NCBI RefSeq assembly: GCF_900109365.1
Contig: NZ_FNZR01000003.1
Coordinates: 620,001-684,000, forward strand
DNA from: Parapedobacter koreensis
GTDB lineage: Bacteria; Bacteroidota; Bacteroidia; Sphingobacteriales; Sphingobacteriaceae
Length of the DNA: 64,000 nucleotides
Direction: 5' to 3'
Under the pieces are notes generated by a model, which saw nothing but the letters and a program-made list of their open reading frames with translations, ran no database searches and was not told where the DNA came from. Position numbers and translations under genes: made by a program. The stretch's first letter is position 1. Every line of letters starts with the position of its first letter. Below are positions 20,339 through 30,193 of this stretch, one piece after another.

Positions 20339-20847
20339 CGGTCGCGGGCATCGTTGATTACACGTATCACCTCGTCGACTACCGATTTGGCTGCTTCCAG
20401 CATTTTTGGATTGCCACCAAAATCAGCGTCAAGGGTTACTGTTTTACGCTTTTCCTTATAGTTAAATTGGAGGTAAAAACGTGGGGTAGCCCTTACCGTG
20501 CCGCTTGCCGGGGATTGTGTAGTGTCTGCTGAAGTCATGTCATCAGGGAGGTTCCAAAATCCCAGCTGGGCCGCTTTGCCATGAAGATGGCGAAGATCGT
20601 CTTCCCGCAGCAGTATAGTATCCGTTACCAAGGAATCATTTCTGTTGAGGTATTGATAAATTCCTGTTTTGGAGTTGAAGTGGTTGACCAAGCTGTCGCC
20701 TTCGCCATATTTCAATACAATGGATTCAAAATCGGAAAACCGGTAAGGAGCATTCCGGATCAATTGGCTATAATAGACATAGCAGTATAATGCGAAAGGA
20801 ACGATGATGCATATGGCAAGAAAGATCTTTTTATTTTGTTCGCTCAT
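20335..20847 (-). CDS. Membrane-anchored hypothetical protein
   Basis: A 170-residue protein starting at ATG 20847 (MSEQNKKIFLAICIIVPFALYCYVYY): a short cytosolic tail, one transmembrane helix (about residues 8-27) and an exported soluble domain. No known motif is recognised. The soluble part has the phrases FSDFESIVLKYGEGDSLVN and RFYLQFNYKEKRKTVTLDADFGG, suggestive of a small beta-rich domain. It overlaps the channel gene by 4 bases at its 3' end (convergent) and sits just downstream of the M3 peptidase gene in the opposite direction of reading order; it may be independent. Confidence 0.65.
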   Translation of the reverse strand: MSEQNKKIFLAICIIVPFALYCYVYYSQLIRNAPYRFSDFESIVLKYGEGDSLVNHFNSKTGIYQYLNRNDSLVTDTILLREDDLRHLHGKAAQLGFWNLPDDMTSADTTQSPASGTVRATPRFYLQFNYKEKRKTVTLDADFGGNPKMLEAAKSVVDEVIRVINDARDR

Positions 20848-20906
20848 GACGGAATTGAAATGTGGCAGCAAAAGTACATAAAAATCCGAAGCTGGTCAGA
20901 CCTTAT

Positions 20907-22931
20907 TCAAGCTACCAATCCTGCCCGCTTGAGCAACGCCTGCGGCTCCGGCCTGCGGCCTCTAAACCGAATGAAAAGTTCCATCGGATCTATGGTACCG
21001 CCACTGCTGAGCAGCGCCTTGAATTTGGCGGCTGTCTCAGGATTGAAGATGCCGGTTTCTTTGAAATATGAGAAAGCATCGGCATCAAGCACCTCCGCCC
21101 ATTTGTAGGAATAATACCCCGCGGAATAACCACCCGCAAAGATGTGGGAGAAGGAGGTGCTCTGTGCCGTACCGGACACATCGGGGTATAGCTGCGTGTC
21201 GCGCACCGTATCTTTTTCAAACTGTTCGACGGATATGTCAGGGGATAGCTTGCCGGTATGGTAAGCCATGTCAAGCAAGCCGAAACCGAGTTGGCGTACG
21301 GTTTGGTAGCCCTCCATGAAGTTGGCCGCAGCTACGATTTTATCAATTTCTTCTTCGGGCAATGGTTCGCCAGTTTGGTGGTGCCGAGCGAAGGAGCGCA
21401 GGAAATCTTTTTCGTAGCAATAGTTTTCCATAAACTGGGAGGGGAGCTCTACGAAATCCCAATAGACATTAGTGCCAGACAGGCTTTCGAACGTGGTGTC
21501 GGCCAGCATGCCATGCAGGGCGTGCCCAAATTCATGGAATAGGGTGGTCACCTCATTGAACGTGAGCAGCGAGGGCACCTCGCCCACGGGGCGAGCAAAG
21601 TTACATACGATGGAGATGTGGGGGCGCACTTGCTGGTCGTTTTCTTTCCATTGTCCGCGATAGGCCGTCATCCAAGCCCCGGCCCGCTTACCTTCACGCG
21701 GATGCCAATCGGTATACAACAGGGCTTTATGCTGGCCATTTTCCAACACTTCGTATACAACCACCTCGGGGTGATAGGTAGGAATGTCCGTACGGAGTTC
21801 AAAGATCAGTCCGTACAGCCTGCTTGCGGCATCAAAGGCCGCTTCGAGCACCTGGGGAAGGGGGAAATATGGCTTTAGTGCTTCTTCCGACAAGTTAAAC
21901 GTGGTCTCCCGCAATTTTTCTGCATAATAGGCATGGTCGTAAGGCATGGTGGTCGAGATGCCATCGGCTTCAGCCAATGCCTGCAACTTAGTTACCTCCT
22001 GTATAGCATGAGGTTTGGCCTTTTGCAGCAGATCGTGCAGGAAGTCCAGCACGATGGCAGGAGAAGAAGCCATGCGCTCTTGAAGCACAAAATCAGCGTG
22101 GGTGCCGAATCCAAGCAATTTGGCCCTGCGGTCACGTAGCGCCACGATATCACGCACGATACCCTCATTGTTGTATTCATTGGCCTTCAGCGCACGGGTG
22201 GCCGACGCCAGGTAAAGCTCCTTGCGCAGATCGCGGTTGGCCGCATATTTCATGAATGGCACGAAGCTGGGGAAATGCAGGGTGAACACCCAGCCTTCGA
22301 GCTGACGCTTTTCTGCTTCGGCTTTTGCAGCCGCCAGGATGGAGTCCGGTAAACCCGCCAATTGTTTTTTATCCAGTATATGCAGGTGGTATGCATTGGT
22401 TTCTTGCAATACGTTTTGGGAAAACTTCATCGTCAATGTTGCCAATTGTTTGTCGATTTCACGTAGTTTTTCCTTGTCTTCAGCTGATAACAATGCACCA
22501 TTACGGGCAAAGCCCTTATACGTTTTATCCAGCAGCCGAGCTTCTTCACCTGTCAGTGCAGACTCATTTACCGCATCATGTACTTGCTTTATCCGCTGGA
22601 ACAGCCCTTCGTTGAGCATAATGTCATTGCTGTATTCAGCGAGGACGGGTGATAATTCCTGTGCAAGCTGCTGGATTTCGTCATTGGTTTCCGCAGCATC
22701 AAGGTTGAAGAAAGCAGCAGAGACGATGTTAAGTTGCTTCCCTGCATAGTCCATCGCAGCTATGGTGTTGGCGAAGTCCGGCGTGCTTGGATTGCTGACA
22801 ATGGCGTTGATTTCCTGCTTGGCCTCTTCGATGAGTTGGAGGATAGCCGGTTTGAAATGTGCTGGTTTGAGGGCTTGAAAAGGGATACTATCGAAGGGTG
22901 TGCCAAAAGGCTTCAACAAAGGATTGTCCAT
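20907..22931 (-). CDS. M3 family oligopeptidase (Dcp/OpdA-like)
   Basis: A 674-residue zinc metallopeptidase cleaving short peptides in the cytosol. The zinc motif HEFGHALHG lies near residue 466 and the third ligand region follows in FVELPSQFMENYCYE. Length and the start (NPLLKPFGTPFDSIPFQAL) match the OpdA/Dcp group and no signal peptide is seen. Whether it is an oligopeptidase or a dipeptidyl carboxypeptidase is not resolved. TAAGTTTG on the minus strand at 22985-22978 is a probable promoter. Confidence 0.93.
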   Translation of the reverse strand: MDNPLLKPFGTPFDSIPFQALKPAHFKPAILQLIEEAKQEINAIVSNPSTPDFANTIAAMDYAGKQLNIVSAAFFNLDAAETNDEIQQLAQELSPVLAEYSNDIMLNEGLFQRIKQVHDAVNESALTGEEARLLDKTYKGFARNGALLSAEDKEKLREIDKQLATLTMKFSQNVLQETNAYHLHILDKKQLAGLPDSILAAAKAEAEKRQLEGWVFTLHFPSFVPFMKYAANRDLRKELYLASATRALKANEYNNEGIVRDIVALRDRRAKLLGFGTHADFVLQERMASSPAIVLDFLHDLLQKAKPHAIQEVTKLQALAEADGISTTMPYDHAYYAEKLRETTFNLSEEALKPYFPLPQVLEAAFDAASRLYGLIFELRTDIPTYHPEVVVYEVLENGQHKALLYTDWHPREGKRAGAWMTAYRGQWKENDQQVRPHISIVCNFARPVGEVPSLLTFNEVTTLFHEFGHALHGMLADTTFESLSGTNVYWDFVELPSQFMENYCYEKDFLRSFARHHQTGEPLPEEEIDKIVAAANFMEGYQTVRQLGFGLLDMAYHTGKLSPDISVEQFEKDTVRDTQLYPDVSGTAQSTSFSHIFAGGYSAGYYSYKWAEVLDADAFSYFKETGIFNPETAAKFKALLSSGGTIDPMELFIRFRGRRPEPQALLKRAGLVA

Positions 22932-22977
22932 GGATAAAAAATTGAGCCATCCGTTTTACTGGCGGCAGTTAACTGGT

Positions 22978-22985
22978 CAAACTTA
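22978..22985 (-). promoter_or_regulatory. -7 element (TAAGTTTG) of the M3 peptidase gene
   Basis: On the minus strand TAAGTTTG precedes the ATG at 22931 by 46 bases. Confidence 0.5.
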
Positions 22986-22989
22986 GATA

Positions 22990-23011
22990 AACTTGCTTTT
23001 ATATGCAAGTT
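22990..23011 (-). terminator. Small hairpin after hrpB
   Basis: AACTTGC (22990-22996) and GCAAGTT (23005-23011) form a 7-base stem with an 8-base A/T loop, 14 bases beyond the hrpB stop codon. No long T-run follows, so termination is tentative. Confidence 0.4.
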
Positions 23012-23024
23012 GGCGCGCAGTTTT

Positions 23025-25538
23025 CTAATCTGCTGCGTCTTTTGGAACCCATGGTTTTTTGGATATGCCCCGTATGGCCTGTGCCTTTAGGGGGTCTTCA
23101 GGCCATGCGTGCTTCGGATACCGCCTTTTAAGTTCCTTGCGTATTTCGAAATAGGCAGTCTGCCAGAAGCTACGCAAATCGGCGGTCACTTGTACGGGTT
23201 TGAAGCCCGGGGACAGGAGGTGTAGCACGATAGGCATTTGGCCATCGTTTACGCGAGGCGTATCTATGAGCCCGAATACCTCTTGCAGGCGCACGGCCAA
23301 TACCGGTGATTCGCCTTGGGGCGAGTAATGTAGCTTGATGGTGGAGCCACTTGGAACATCGAGGGTCGCAGGAGCTAAGTGGTCTAATGCCCGTTGCTGG
23401 TTGTAATCCAAGCTGTGGTGAAGCATGTTATGTAAATCCAATTTTTTCAATTCCTCTGCCTTGCGGATGCCCCGGAGGTAGGGTATGAGCCATTGTTCGG
23501 GATGCTGGAGTAAGGTAGCTGTCGTTACGTCGGGCCATCCTTCCTTAGTGCGCCACTGCCGGAGGCTAAGCACACGGTTTTGCCACTGCGCTATTGCACC
23601 GTTGAAAGGGAGTAATTGTGCCCCTTCCCTGCGGATGGCTTCACAGATCACTTCGATGGCCACGTCTTCATCCAGCGAGGGTAGCGGAGACGATGAGAGA
23701 ACGATGTTGCCAATGCGGCGATCTTGCGTGGCTACAATGCCTCCTTTTTGAGTGTCCCAGATGATACGCTGGGTTTCTTGGACAAAGGGAGATAGGTCGT
23801 TAGGGTTGACTACGGACGTCAAAAACGCCTTGCCCAATCCGTCACGGGCATCTAAAAGCGCGATGACCAGCCACGGTTCATGGGCGAGATCGTCTTCGGG
23901 CGGGACGACCGCCCGTTTGCCATTAGCCAGTTGGTAGGTGCCGTTGGCATTTCCCCTGGCTTTTGCGATACGCTCCGGATAAGCATGTGCCAGCAGTAAG
24001 CCAGCATGATACGGATCGATTGCCTCGTTTTCCGCTTGTGTATGGAGTAATTTACGATAAGAACGGGCAATTTTCTCTATATTGTCAAAGCGTTTGCCTT
24101 GGTTCCCGAAAACCCTATGCTTGCGCAACGCTTCGATGCGGAGGTTGATATCCGTGCCGGCCTCGCGGCCAAGCGGATCACGCTCTTCAAGCAGCGCGGC
24201 GATGTCCGTAGCGAGGCTAGCCATACCGAGGCGTTTGCCCTCCAGCAACATCTGGGCGATGCGGGGGTGGCATGGCAGGGCATGAATGGCTTTACCCAGT
24301 GGTGTAATTTTTCCTTCTTCGAGTGCTCCCAGCCCATGGAGCAAGTCGCGGGCCTGCGCCGCCGTAGTGGATGGTGGGTTAGTAAGCCAGTTCAGTTGCT
24401 TAATATCTTGTATGCCCCATTGGGCGGCATCGAGTAAGAGCGAGGTCAAATCGGCTTCCAGAACCTCCGGTGTCCGGTAGGCAGCCATCCGCTGCTCGGT
24501 GGCTGCCGACCACATGCGGTAGCAGGTGCCTGGCCCGAGCCTGCCAGCACGTCCGGTACGTTGGTCTGCTGCATCTCGTGAAATGCGCGAAGTTTTTAGG
24601 CGAGATAAGCCCGAAGGAGGGTCGAATACCAGCGTTCGGGTGTAGCCACAGTCGATCACTACGGCAATGCCTGTTATGGTGAGGCTGGTCTCCGCGATGG
24701 ACGTAGCCAACACGATTTTCCGCTGTCCATTGCGGTTAGGCTGGATGGCCGCATGTTGTTCGGCCAATGACAACTGCCCGTAAAGCGGATGGATAGCTGC
24801 ACCTGCTGGATTGGCACGGAGCAACTGCTCACAGGCGCGGATTTCTGCCTCGCCCGGTAGAAAGGCAAGGATATCACCTTGTTTTTCGCGGCAGGCGCGG
24901 ATGATGATACGGGCGCACGCTTCAGGCAATTGGCGTGGATCTGGTTCGTCCGTATAGATGACCTCCACGGGATACATTCGTCCTTGGCTTTCTACGGTTG
25001 GTGCACCAAGCAGGGCAGCGAGCTGGCGGGTATCCAATGTGGCCGACATGACCAGCAGCCGGAGATCGGGACGCAACACTTGTTGGCTCTCACGGCATAG
25101 TACCATGGACAGATCGGTGTGCAGTCGCCGTTCATGGAATTCATCGAAAATAACAATGCCTACGTCTTCCAGCGCGTTGTCCTGATGGAGCATGCGGGTG
25201 AGGATGCCTTCTGTGACTACCTCAATGCGCGTGCGTGCGGAAGTCTGGTTTTCGAAGCGTACACGATACCCCACGGTCTCGCCAGCTTTTTCGCCCAGCA
25301 AGGATGCCATACGATGGGCAATGCTGCTTGCAGCCAGCCGACGCGGTTCGAGCATGATGATTTTCCTGCCGTGCAGCCAGGGCTCGTCCAGCAGTGCCAG
25401 CGGCACGATGGTACTTTTTCCAGCCCCTGGTGGAGTACTGAGGATAAGGGTGTTAGATTCAGTAAGATATTGCCTTACTTGAGGTATAGCCTCAATGATA
25501 GGAAGATCGGTATGAGCTGGATCAAAACGTGTAGCCAT
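23025..25538 (-). CDS. hrpB: ATP-dependent RNA helicase HrpB
   Basis: An 837-residue DEAH/RHA-type superfamily 2 helicase. Walker A STPPGAGKSTIVPLAL lies near residue 32, the Walker B/motif II is DEFH (VIFDEFHERRL), and motif VI is DQRTGRAGRLGPG. The HrpB-specific C-terminal domain follows, with RPLK-like end KAQAIRGISKKPWVPKD. Length is normal for HrpB. The biological role of bacterial HrpB is poorly defined. ATG 25538 starts the family-like MATRFDPAHTDLPIIEAIP; the upstream frame would overlap the SNF2 gene. It is divergent from the SNF2 helicase with 36 bases between start codons. Confidence 0.93.
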   Translation of the reverse strand: MATRFDPAHTDLPIIEAIPQVRQYLTESNTLILSTPPGAGKSTIVPLALLDEPWLHGRKIIMLEPRRLAASSIAHRMASLLGEKAGETVGYRVRFENQTSARTRIEVVTEGILTRMLHQDNALEDVGIVIFDEFHERRLHTDLSMVLCRESQQVLRPDLRLLVMSATLDTRQLAALLGAPTVESQGRMYPVEVIYTDEPDPRQLPEACARIIIRACREKQGDILAFLPGEAEIRACEQLLRANPAGAAIHPLYGQLSLAEQHAAIQPNRNGQRKIVLATSIAETSLTITGIAVVIDCGYTRTLVFDPPSGLSRLKTSRISRDAADQRTGRAGRLGPGTCYRMWSAATEQRMAAYRTPEVLEADLTSLLLDAAQWGIQDIKQLNWLTNPPSTTAAQARDLLHGLGALEEGKITPLGKAIHALPCHPRIAQMLLEGKRLGMASLATDIAALLEERDPLGREAGTDINLRIEALRKHRVFGNQGKRFDNIEKIARSYRKLLHTQAENEAIDPYHAGLLLAHAYPERIAKARGNANGTYQLANGKRAVVPPEDDLAHEPWLVIALLDARDGLGKAFLTSVVNPNDLSPFVQETQRIIWDTQKGGIVATQDRRIGNIVLSSSPLPSLDEDVAIEVICEAIRREGAQLLPFNGAIAQWQNRVLSLRQWRTKEGWPDVTTATLLQHPEQWLIPYLRGIRKAEELKKLDLHNMLHHSLDYNQQRALDHLAPATLDVPSGSTIKLHYSPQGESPVLAVRLQEVFGLIDTPRVNDGQMPIVLHLLSPGFKPVQVTADLRSFWQTAYFEIRKELKRRYPKHAWPEDPLKAQAIRGISKKPWVPKDAAD

Positions 25539-25545
25539 GGGTTGA

Positions 25546-25570
25546 CAAAGATAGGAAAAGGATATATTTG
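25546..25570. promoter_or_regulatory. Back-to-back -7 elements of hrpB and the SNF2 helicase gene
   Basis: TATCTTTG on the minus strand (25553-25546) is 7 bases from the hrpB ATG. TATATTTG on the plus strand (25563-25570) is 4 bases from the SNF2 ATG. Only 9 bases separate the two elements, so each promoter's -33 region must lie inside the other gene. Confidence 0.6.
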
Positions 25571-25574
25571 CAGC

Positions 25575-28500
25575 ATGCTTGAATTCCAGGGATCCCATAG
25601 CTTTATTTTCCGCAATGCGGTAGTAGACCAGCTTTCCGAGCAAACTTTCGACATGGCGGGCGAAGGCGGGTTATTGGAAGATATCCCAGTTGTGCTTTCC
25701 ACACAACCGGTAACGCTGGACGTGGATGCTGGGGTGTTTACCTGCCGCTTGAAAGACGGCAGGCAGGCAGCAGTAGGGATCGTGCAGGAAAATGGACAGG
25801 TCACGTTGTCCAGTGATCTGCCCGGCTTGCCAGGTATATTGAACCCGGTGGAAGCGACGGTGCTTACCGCCATTTTGCGGCGGGAGGAGCTGGGCGTATT
25901 TTTCCGTCCTTCGCTGCGTAGCCGAAGGCTTCGGCAGGCGGCCATAGCCTACGGATTAGAACACGAGCCGGATCTTGATCGTTACCTGATGCCGGTATTT
26001 GCAGAAGGGCGGCTGACCATCCAGCCTCGCTTGGCAGGTTTGCTGCCAATCAACTCGCCCAAGCTACGCGAACTGGGTGAACAGGCGGGCCGCCAACAAC
26101 ACCGAGGGCTTGCAGGCACACCGCTGACCGAGCGAACCATTGCCGTCATCAGCCGACATAAATATTATCGGAATCCGGTAGTGGAACTCATTGATTCCGA
26201 TCGAACCAAGTCGAACAGTCTGAAGGCGCCTTTTACGCGCGTCGATCCACTTAAACTGCTTACATCGGCCGCGAGCGTTGATGAAGCCAAGTTTTATGCT
26301 GCTATTGCCAGACTCCAGCAAGTACGCGAAGGTGATCGCACAGCATCCGATTTGGAGGCGTTGGAAACTATTCTTAAAAATGACCGTGGTTATCCATTTT
26401 ACTACCATGACGACCAATGGGGCGAGAACTTTTCTTCCAAATCGCTCGTGCCGGTGAAAGCCACCCTGCTACCGGATAAGGTACGTTTGTCGGTCAGGGC
26501 GGAGGGAGCATTCTATGCTATAATGGGCGAGATTACCCTAGCGGGGAAATTGCACGCCCTGCATGAACTATCCCTCAAATTCAATTATTTTTTTCTGCTG
26601 AAGGACACGTTATACCTTGTGGATAACGTCTTGATACTTTCCGTGGCGGCGCTGTTGAAAGAAAGCGGCGGTAAATTGCTCATCCATGCCAGCAAGTACC
26701 GGGATTTTCAACGGCAGCTATTGGATAAACTGGCTGACAGCATTCGCGTGGAATACCCCGACGTCAAATCAGGGACGGTACAGCAACTCATCGAAATGGG
26801 CTTTACGGCCCCTCTTGAGCGGCTGATTTACCTGTCGGACTTTGGCAACCACGTGATGATTATTCCCGTCGTACGTTATGGAGAGGCAGAGGTGGCCATC
26901 CGTACCGAAAAACAGGTCAAGGCAGTGGATGGGAAAGGGAATGATTTTCTGGTGCCGAGGGATGACGATTTTGAGCAGGCGTTTATGGCGTTATTAATCA
27001 AGCAACACCCTCATTTGCCTGAGCAACTGGATAATCAGCTGTACTACTTCTACTTGCATAAGAAGTATTTCCTCGACGAAGAATGGTTTTTATCTGCATT
27101 TGATGTATGGCATGAAGCTAAAATTGAAGTGTTTGGTTTCAACGAACTGACAAGTAATAAACTAAATCCAAATAGGGTAACTGTTGATATCAAAGTCATC
27201 AGTGGATTGAACTGGTTCAATGCCACACATGAGGTGCGTTTCGGGAAGAAAAAAGCATCGTTAAAAAAAATCCAGGCAGCCCTGCGCAATAAGCGCAGGT
27301 ATGTAGCTTTGGATGACGGTACGATGGGTATTCTCCCACAAGAGTGGCTCGAAAAGTTTGCACAGTATTTCGAGGCGGGGGAAGTGGTAGACGATGAAAC
27401 CATCCGCTTTGCCAAAGTTAATTTCGATACAGTAACTACACTTTACGATGCAGCGATGCTGGATGAAACCGCAACTGCTGAGATAGGGGTGCTACGTGAA
27501 CGGATTGCTAATTTCGAATCCATACAGCCGGTGGCCGAGCCCCGTGAATTGACCGTACGGCTCCGTCCGTACCAACGGCAGGGGCTGGATTGGCTCGGTT
27601 TTCTGGATAGCTTTAATTTCGGTGGAATATTAGCGGATGAAATGGGCTTGGGAAAAACCGTGCAAATCATTGCCTTCATGCTGTCGCAACGGGAGAACGG
27701 GCGCACAGGTACTGATCTGGTGGTTGTGCCTGCTACGTTGATTTTCAATTGGCAGCGGGAGTTGGCTACATTGGCTCCTTCGCTGACATTGCTCACCTTG
27801 TATGGAGTTGGCCGCACGAAGTCTGTCGAAACCATCAGCCGGCATGACGTGGTGCTGACTTCTTACGCTACATTGCTGGCTGATATCCGCTTTTTGAAAA
27901 ACGTCGCTTTTAACTATGTATACCTCGATGAATCCCAGAATATTAAGAATCCCGATTCGCAGCGGTATAAGTCGGCCAAGCTCTTGCAGGCACGCAACCG
28001 GATAGCCATCAGCGGGACACCTTTTGAAAACAGCTCGTTTGATTTATATGGACAGCTATCGTTTGCGTGTCCCGGCCTGTTGGGCGACAAGCGGTATTTT
28101 CGTGACGTATATGCCAAACCCATCGACCAGTTCAAGAACCAGAAGCGACGTAAGGAGCTTCAGCAAAAAATACAGCCGTTCATCTTGCGGCGCACCAAGC
28201 AAGACGTGGCTGCGGACCTGCCTGAAAAGGTTTCGATGGTATTGTACAGCGAGATGGGCGACCGGCAACGCAAGATATATGATGCCTACGAAAAGGAATT
28301 CCGTGATTTCATCTCCGCCCTGTCGGGTGAAGAACTGGACAATAGCCCAATGCATATGCTCCGTGGCCTGACCCGCCTCCGGCAAATCTGCAATTCGCCC
28401 GCCCTGCTGCCCGATGGAATGCTAAACACCCCTGTGTCTGCCAAAATCGAGCTGCTGAAAGAGCAAATTCAGGACAAATCCCCATACCACAAAGTGGTGA

Positions 28501-28937
28501 TCTTTTCGCAGTTTGTATCGATGCTTCACTTAGTTGGTCATATGCTGGATGGCATCGGTGTCCGATACGTAAGCCTCACCGGTAGCACGCGTGCACGGGA
28601 ACAGGTGGTCAACACCTTTCAGGAAGATCCCGAGGTTCGTGTCTTCCTCGTAAGCCTTAAGGCGGGTGGCACAGGACTGAACCTCACTGCAGCAGAGATC
28701 GTGTATTTGGTGGATCCGTGGTGGAATCCCGCTGTGGAAAACCAAGCAATAGACCGTGTGCACCGCATCGGCCAGGAAAAGAAGGTAATGGCGTACCGCT
28801 TGGTGACCCCCAACACGGTGGAAGAAAAAGTATTGCAATTGCAAGCTGCCAAAGACGCATTGGCGGATGGGCTGGTGCGTAATGATAGTTCGTTTTTCCG
28901 GACGCTGGACAAGGAGCGGTTATTGGGATTATTGTAG
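25575..28937 (+). CDS. SNF2-family DEAD/DEAH helicase-like ATPase
   Basis: A 1120-residue protein with a long unassigned N-terminal half (about 1-650) and a C-terminal SNF2 ATPase. Motif I is DEMGLGKTVQ near residue 690, motif II is DESQ (YLDESQNIKN) near 786, and the helicase C-terminal domain has SLKAGGTGLNLTAAEIVYLVDPWWNPAVENQAIDRVHRIGQ. Bacterial SNF2 proteins translocate on double-stranded DNA and remodel protein-DNA complexes; some belong to defence islands, but no defence partner is nearby. ATG 25575 is 4 bases after its -7 box; the open frame upstream is the shadow of hrpB. Confidence 0.92.
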   Translation: MLEFQGSHSFIFRNAVVDQLSEQTFDMAGEGGLLEDIPVVLSTQPVTLDVDAGVFTCRLKDGRQAAVGIVQENGQVTLSSDLPGLPGILNPVEATVLTAILRREELGVFFRPSLRSRRLRQAAIAYGLEHEPDLDRYLMPVFAEGRLTIQPRLAGLLPINSPKLRELGEQAGRQQHRGLAGTPLTERTIAVISRHKYYRNPVVELIDSDRTKSNSLKAPFTRVDPLKLLTSAASVDEAKFYAAIARLQQVREGDRTASDLEALETILKNDRGYPFYYHDDQWGENFSSKSLVPVKATLLPDKVRLSVRAEGAFYAIMGEITLAGKLHALHELSLKFNYFFLLKDTLYLVDNVLILSVAALLKESGGKLLIHASKYRDFQRQLLDKLADSIRVEYPDVKSGTVQQLIEMGFTAPLERLIYLSDFGNHVMIIPVVRYGEAEVAIRTEKQVKAVDGKGNDFLVPRDDDFEQAFMALLIKQHPHLPEQLDNQLYYFYLHKKYFLDEEWFLSAFDVWHEAKIEVFGFNELTSNKLNPNRVTVDIKVISGLNWFNATHEVRFGKKKASLKKIQAALRNKRRYVALDDGTMGILPQEWLEKFAQYFEAGEVVDDETIRFAKVNFDTVTTLYDAAMLDETATAEIGVLRERIANFESIQPVAEPRELTVRLRPYQRQGLDWLGFLDSFNFGGILADEMGLGKTVQIIAFMLSQRENGRTGTDLVVVPATLIFNWQRELATLAPSLTLLTLYGVGRTKSVETISRHDVVLTSYATLLADIRFLKNVAFNYVYLDESQNIKNPDSQRYKSAKLLQARNRIAISGTPFENSSFDLYGQLSFACPGLLGDKRYFRDVYAKPIDQFKNQKRRKELQQKIQPFILRRTKQDVAADLPEKVSMVLYSEMGDRQRKIYDAYEKEFRDFISALSGEELDNSPMHMLRGLTRLRQICNSPALLPDGMLNTPVSAKIELLKEQIQDKSPYHKVVIFSQFVSMLHLVGHMLDGIGVRYVSLTGSTRAREQVVNTFQEDPEVRVFLVSLKAGGTGLNLTAAEIVYLVDPWWNPAVENQAIDRVHRIGQEKKVMAYRLVTPNTVEEKVLQLQAAKDALADGLVRNDSSFFRTLDKERLLGLL

Positions 28938-28943
28938 GTGGCT

Positions 28944-30173
28944 TTACCGTACCGCTATCCGTTTGTCCCTGAACACCAAGAGAAATAACACAGCTAATGC
29001 CAGCGCATAACCTGAAAAGGTAAACCAGATGCTGGGCCAATCCCGTATACCTTCTGTGCTGGTAAAATGGTCGACAACCCAGCCACTGCCATAACCGCCG
29101 ATGATGGCACCAAAACCGTTGGTCATGACCATAAACAGCCCCTGTGCGCTGGATCGGATTTTACGATCGGCAACTTTTTCGACATATAATGAGCCGGAAA
29201 TATTAAAGAAATCAAATGCCATCCCGTAAATAATCATCGATAATACCAGCAAGTAGAGTTTATCATCTGGATTGCCCATCCCGAAAAGTCCAAACCGGAG
29301 CACCCATGCGAGGATACTGAATAGGATAACATTGCGAATACCGAATCGGGTAAGGAAAAATGGAATCAGCAAAATAAAAAACGTTTCAGAAATCTGGGAA
29401 ATAGACAGCAAGAGGTTGGGGTGCTGTACGCCGAAGGAATCGGGATAGATGGCCTTGAAATCATCCAAAAACGGCCCACCGAAGGCGTTGGTGATTTGCA
29501 GTGCGGCACCAAGCATCAACGAAAAAATAAAAAACAGGGCTGTATCCTTGTGCTTGAATAGGATAAACGCATCGAGCCCCAGTGAAGATGCCAGCGACTT
29601 TTGGCGGGTCTCATCGAGGAAAGGGGGAGAGGGCGGTACCGTAAAGGCGTAGCATCCGAGAAAAATCCCGGCACCGGCGGCCTGGTATAGCTGGTGGGTG
29701 CTTTTGGTCCATCCCATGAAATCGACAGCCCACATTGCAACGATGAATCCGACAGTGCCCCAGACACGGATGGGAGGGAAAGCTTTGACCACATCGTATC
29801 CCTTACGTGTCAATACATTGTAGCATACGGAGTTGGACAGTGCTAATGTAGGCATGTAAAACAACGAATTGATGAGCATGAGGATATAGAAGGTCTGAAA
29901 ATCGGTCACGCGCGTAGCTGCAATCAGTGCGCTGGCGCCGATGAAGTGTGATACCGCAAATACGCGCTCGGCATTGATCCACCGATCGGCCACGATGCCC
30001 AATAGGCCGGGCATGAATACCGAGGCAATGCCCATGGTAGAATAAACGGAGCCAATTTGCAATCCTGAAAAGCCCAGCTGAGCTCCCATATATCCGCCCA
30101 GGGAAATGAGCCATGAACCCCAGACGAAGAATTGCAAGAAATTCATGACCGTGAGTCGGATTTTTATTGACAT
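28944..30173 (-). CDS. MFS nucleoside:H+ symporter-type transporter
   Basis: A 409-residue membrane protein with about 12 helices. The N-terminus (MNFLQFFVWGSWLISLGGYMG) and the VRVWGTVGF-like segment PPIRVWGTVGFIVAMW are typical of the nucleoside:H+ symporter branch (NupG/XapB) of the major facilitator superfamily. The substrate is inferred from the family only. It converges on the SNF2 gene (6-base gap) and is followed upstream by the nuclease gene 20 bases away on the same strand, a possible two-gene unit. Confidence 0.85.
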   Translation of the reverse strand: MSIKIRLTVMNFLQFFVWGSWLISLGGYMGAQLGFSGLQIGSVYSTMGIASVFMPGLLGIVADRWINAERVFAVSHFIGASALIAATRVTDFQTFYILMLINSLFYMPTLALSNSVCYNVLTRKGYDVVKAFPPIRVWGTVGFIVAMWAVDFMGWTKSTHQLYQAAGAGIFLGCYAFTVPPSPPFLDETRQKSLASSLGLDAFILFKHKDTALFFIFSLMLGAALQITNAFGGPFLDDFKAIYPDSFGVQHPNLLLSISQISETFFILLIPFFLTRFGIRNVILFSILAWVLRFGLFGMGNPDDKLYLLVLSMIIYGMAFDFFNISGSLYVEKVADRKIRSSAQGLFMVMTNGFGAIIGGYGSGWVVDHFTSTEGIRDWPSIWFTFSGYALALAVLFLLVFRDKRIAVR

Positions 30174-30193
30174 CGTTGGTGAGGTCTCTTCAG

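Noticed and set aside
25119-25574. Upstream extension of the SNF2 frame by 152 codons
   Set aside because: This stretch is the reverse strand of hrpB; the SNF2 ATG at 25575 follows its own -7 box.
25575-28937. SNF2 helicase as part of a defence system
   Set aside because: Its neighbours are hrpB and a nucleoside-type transporter; none of the usual defence partners is present.
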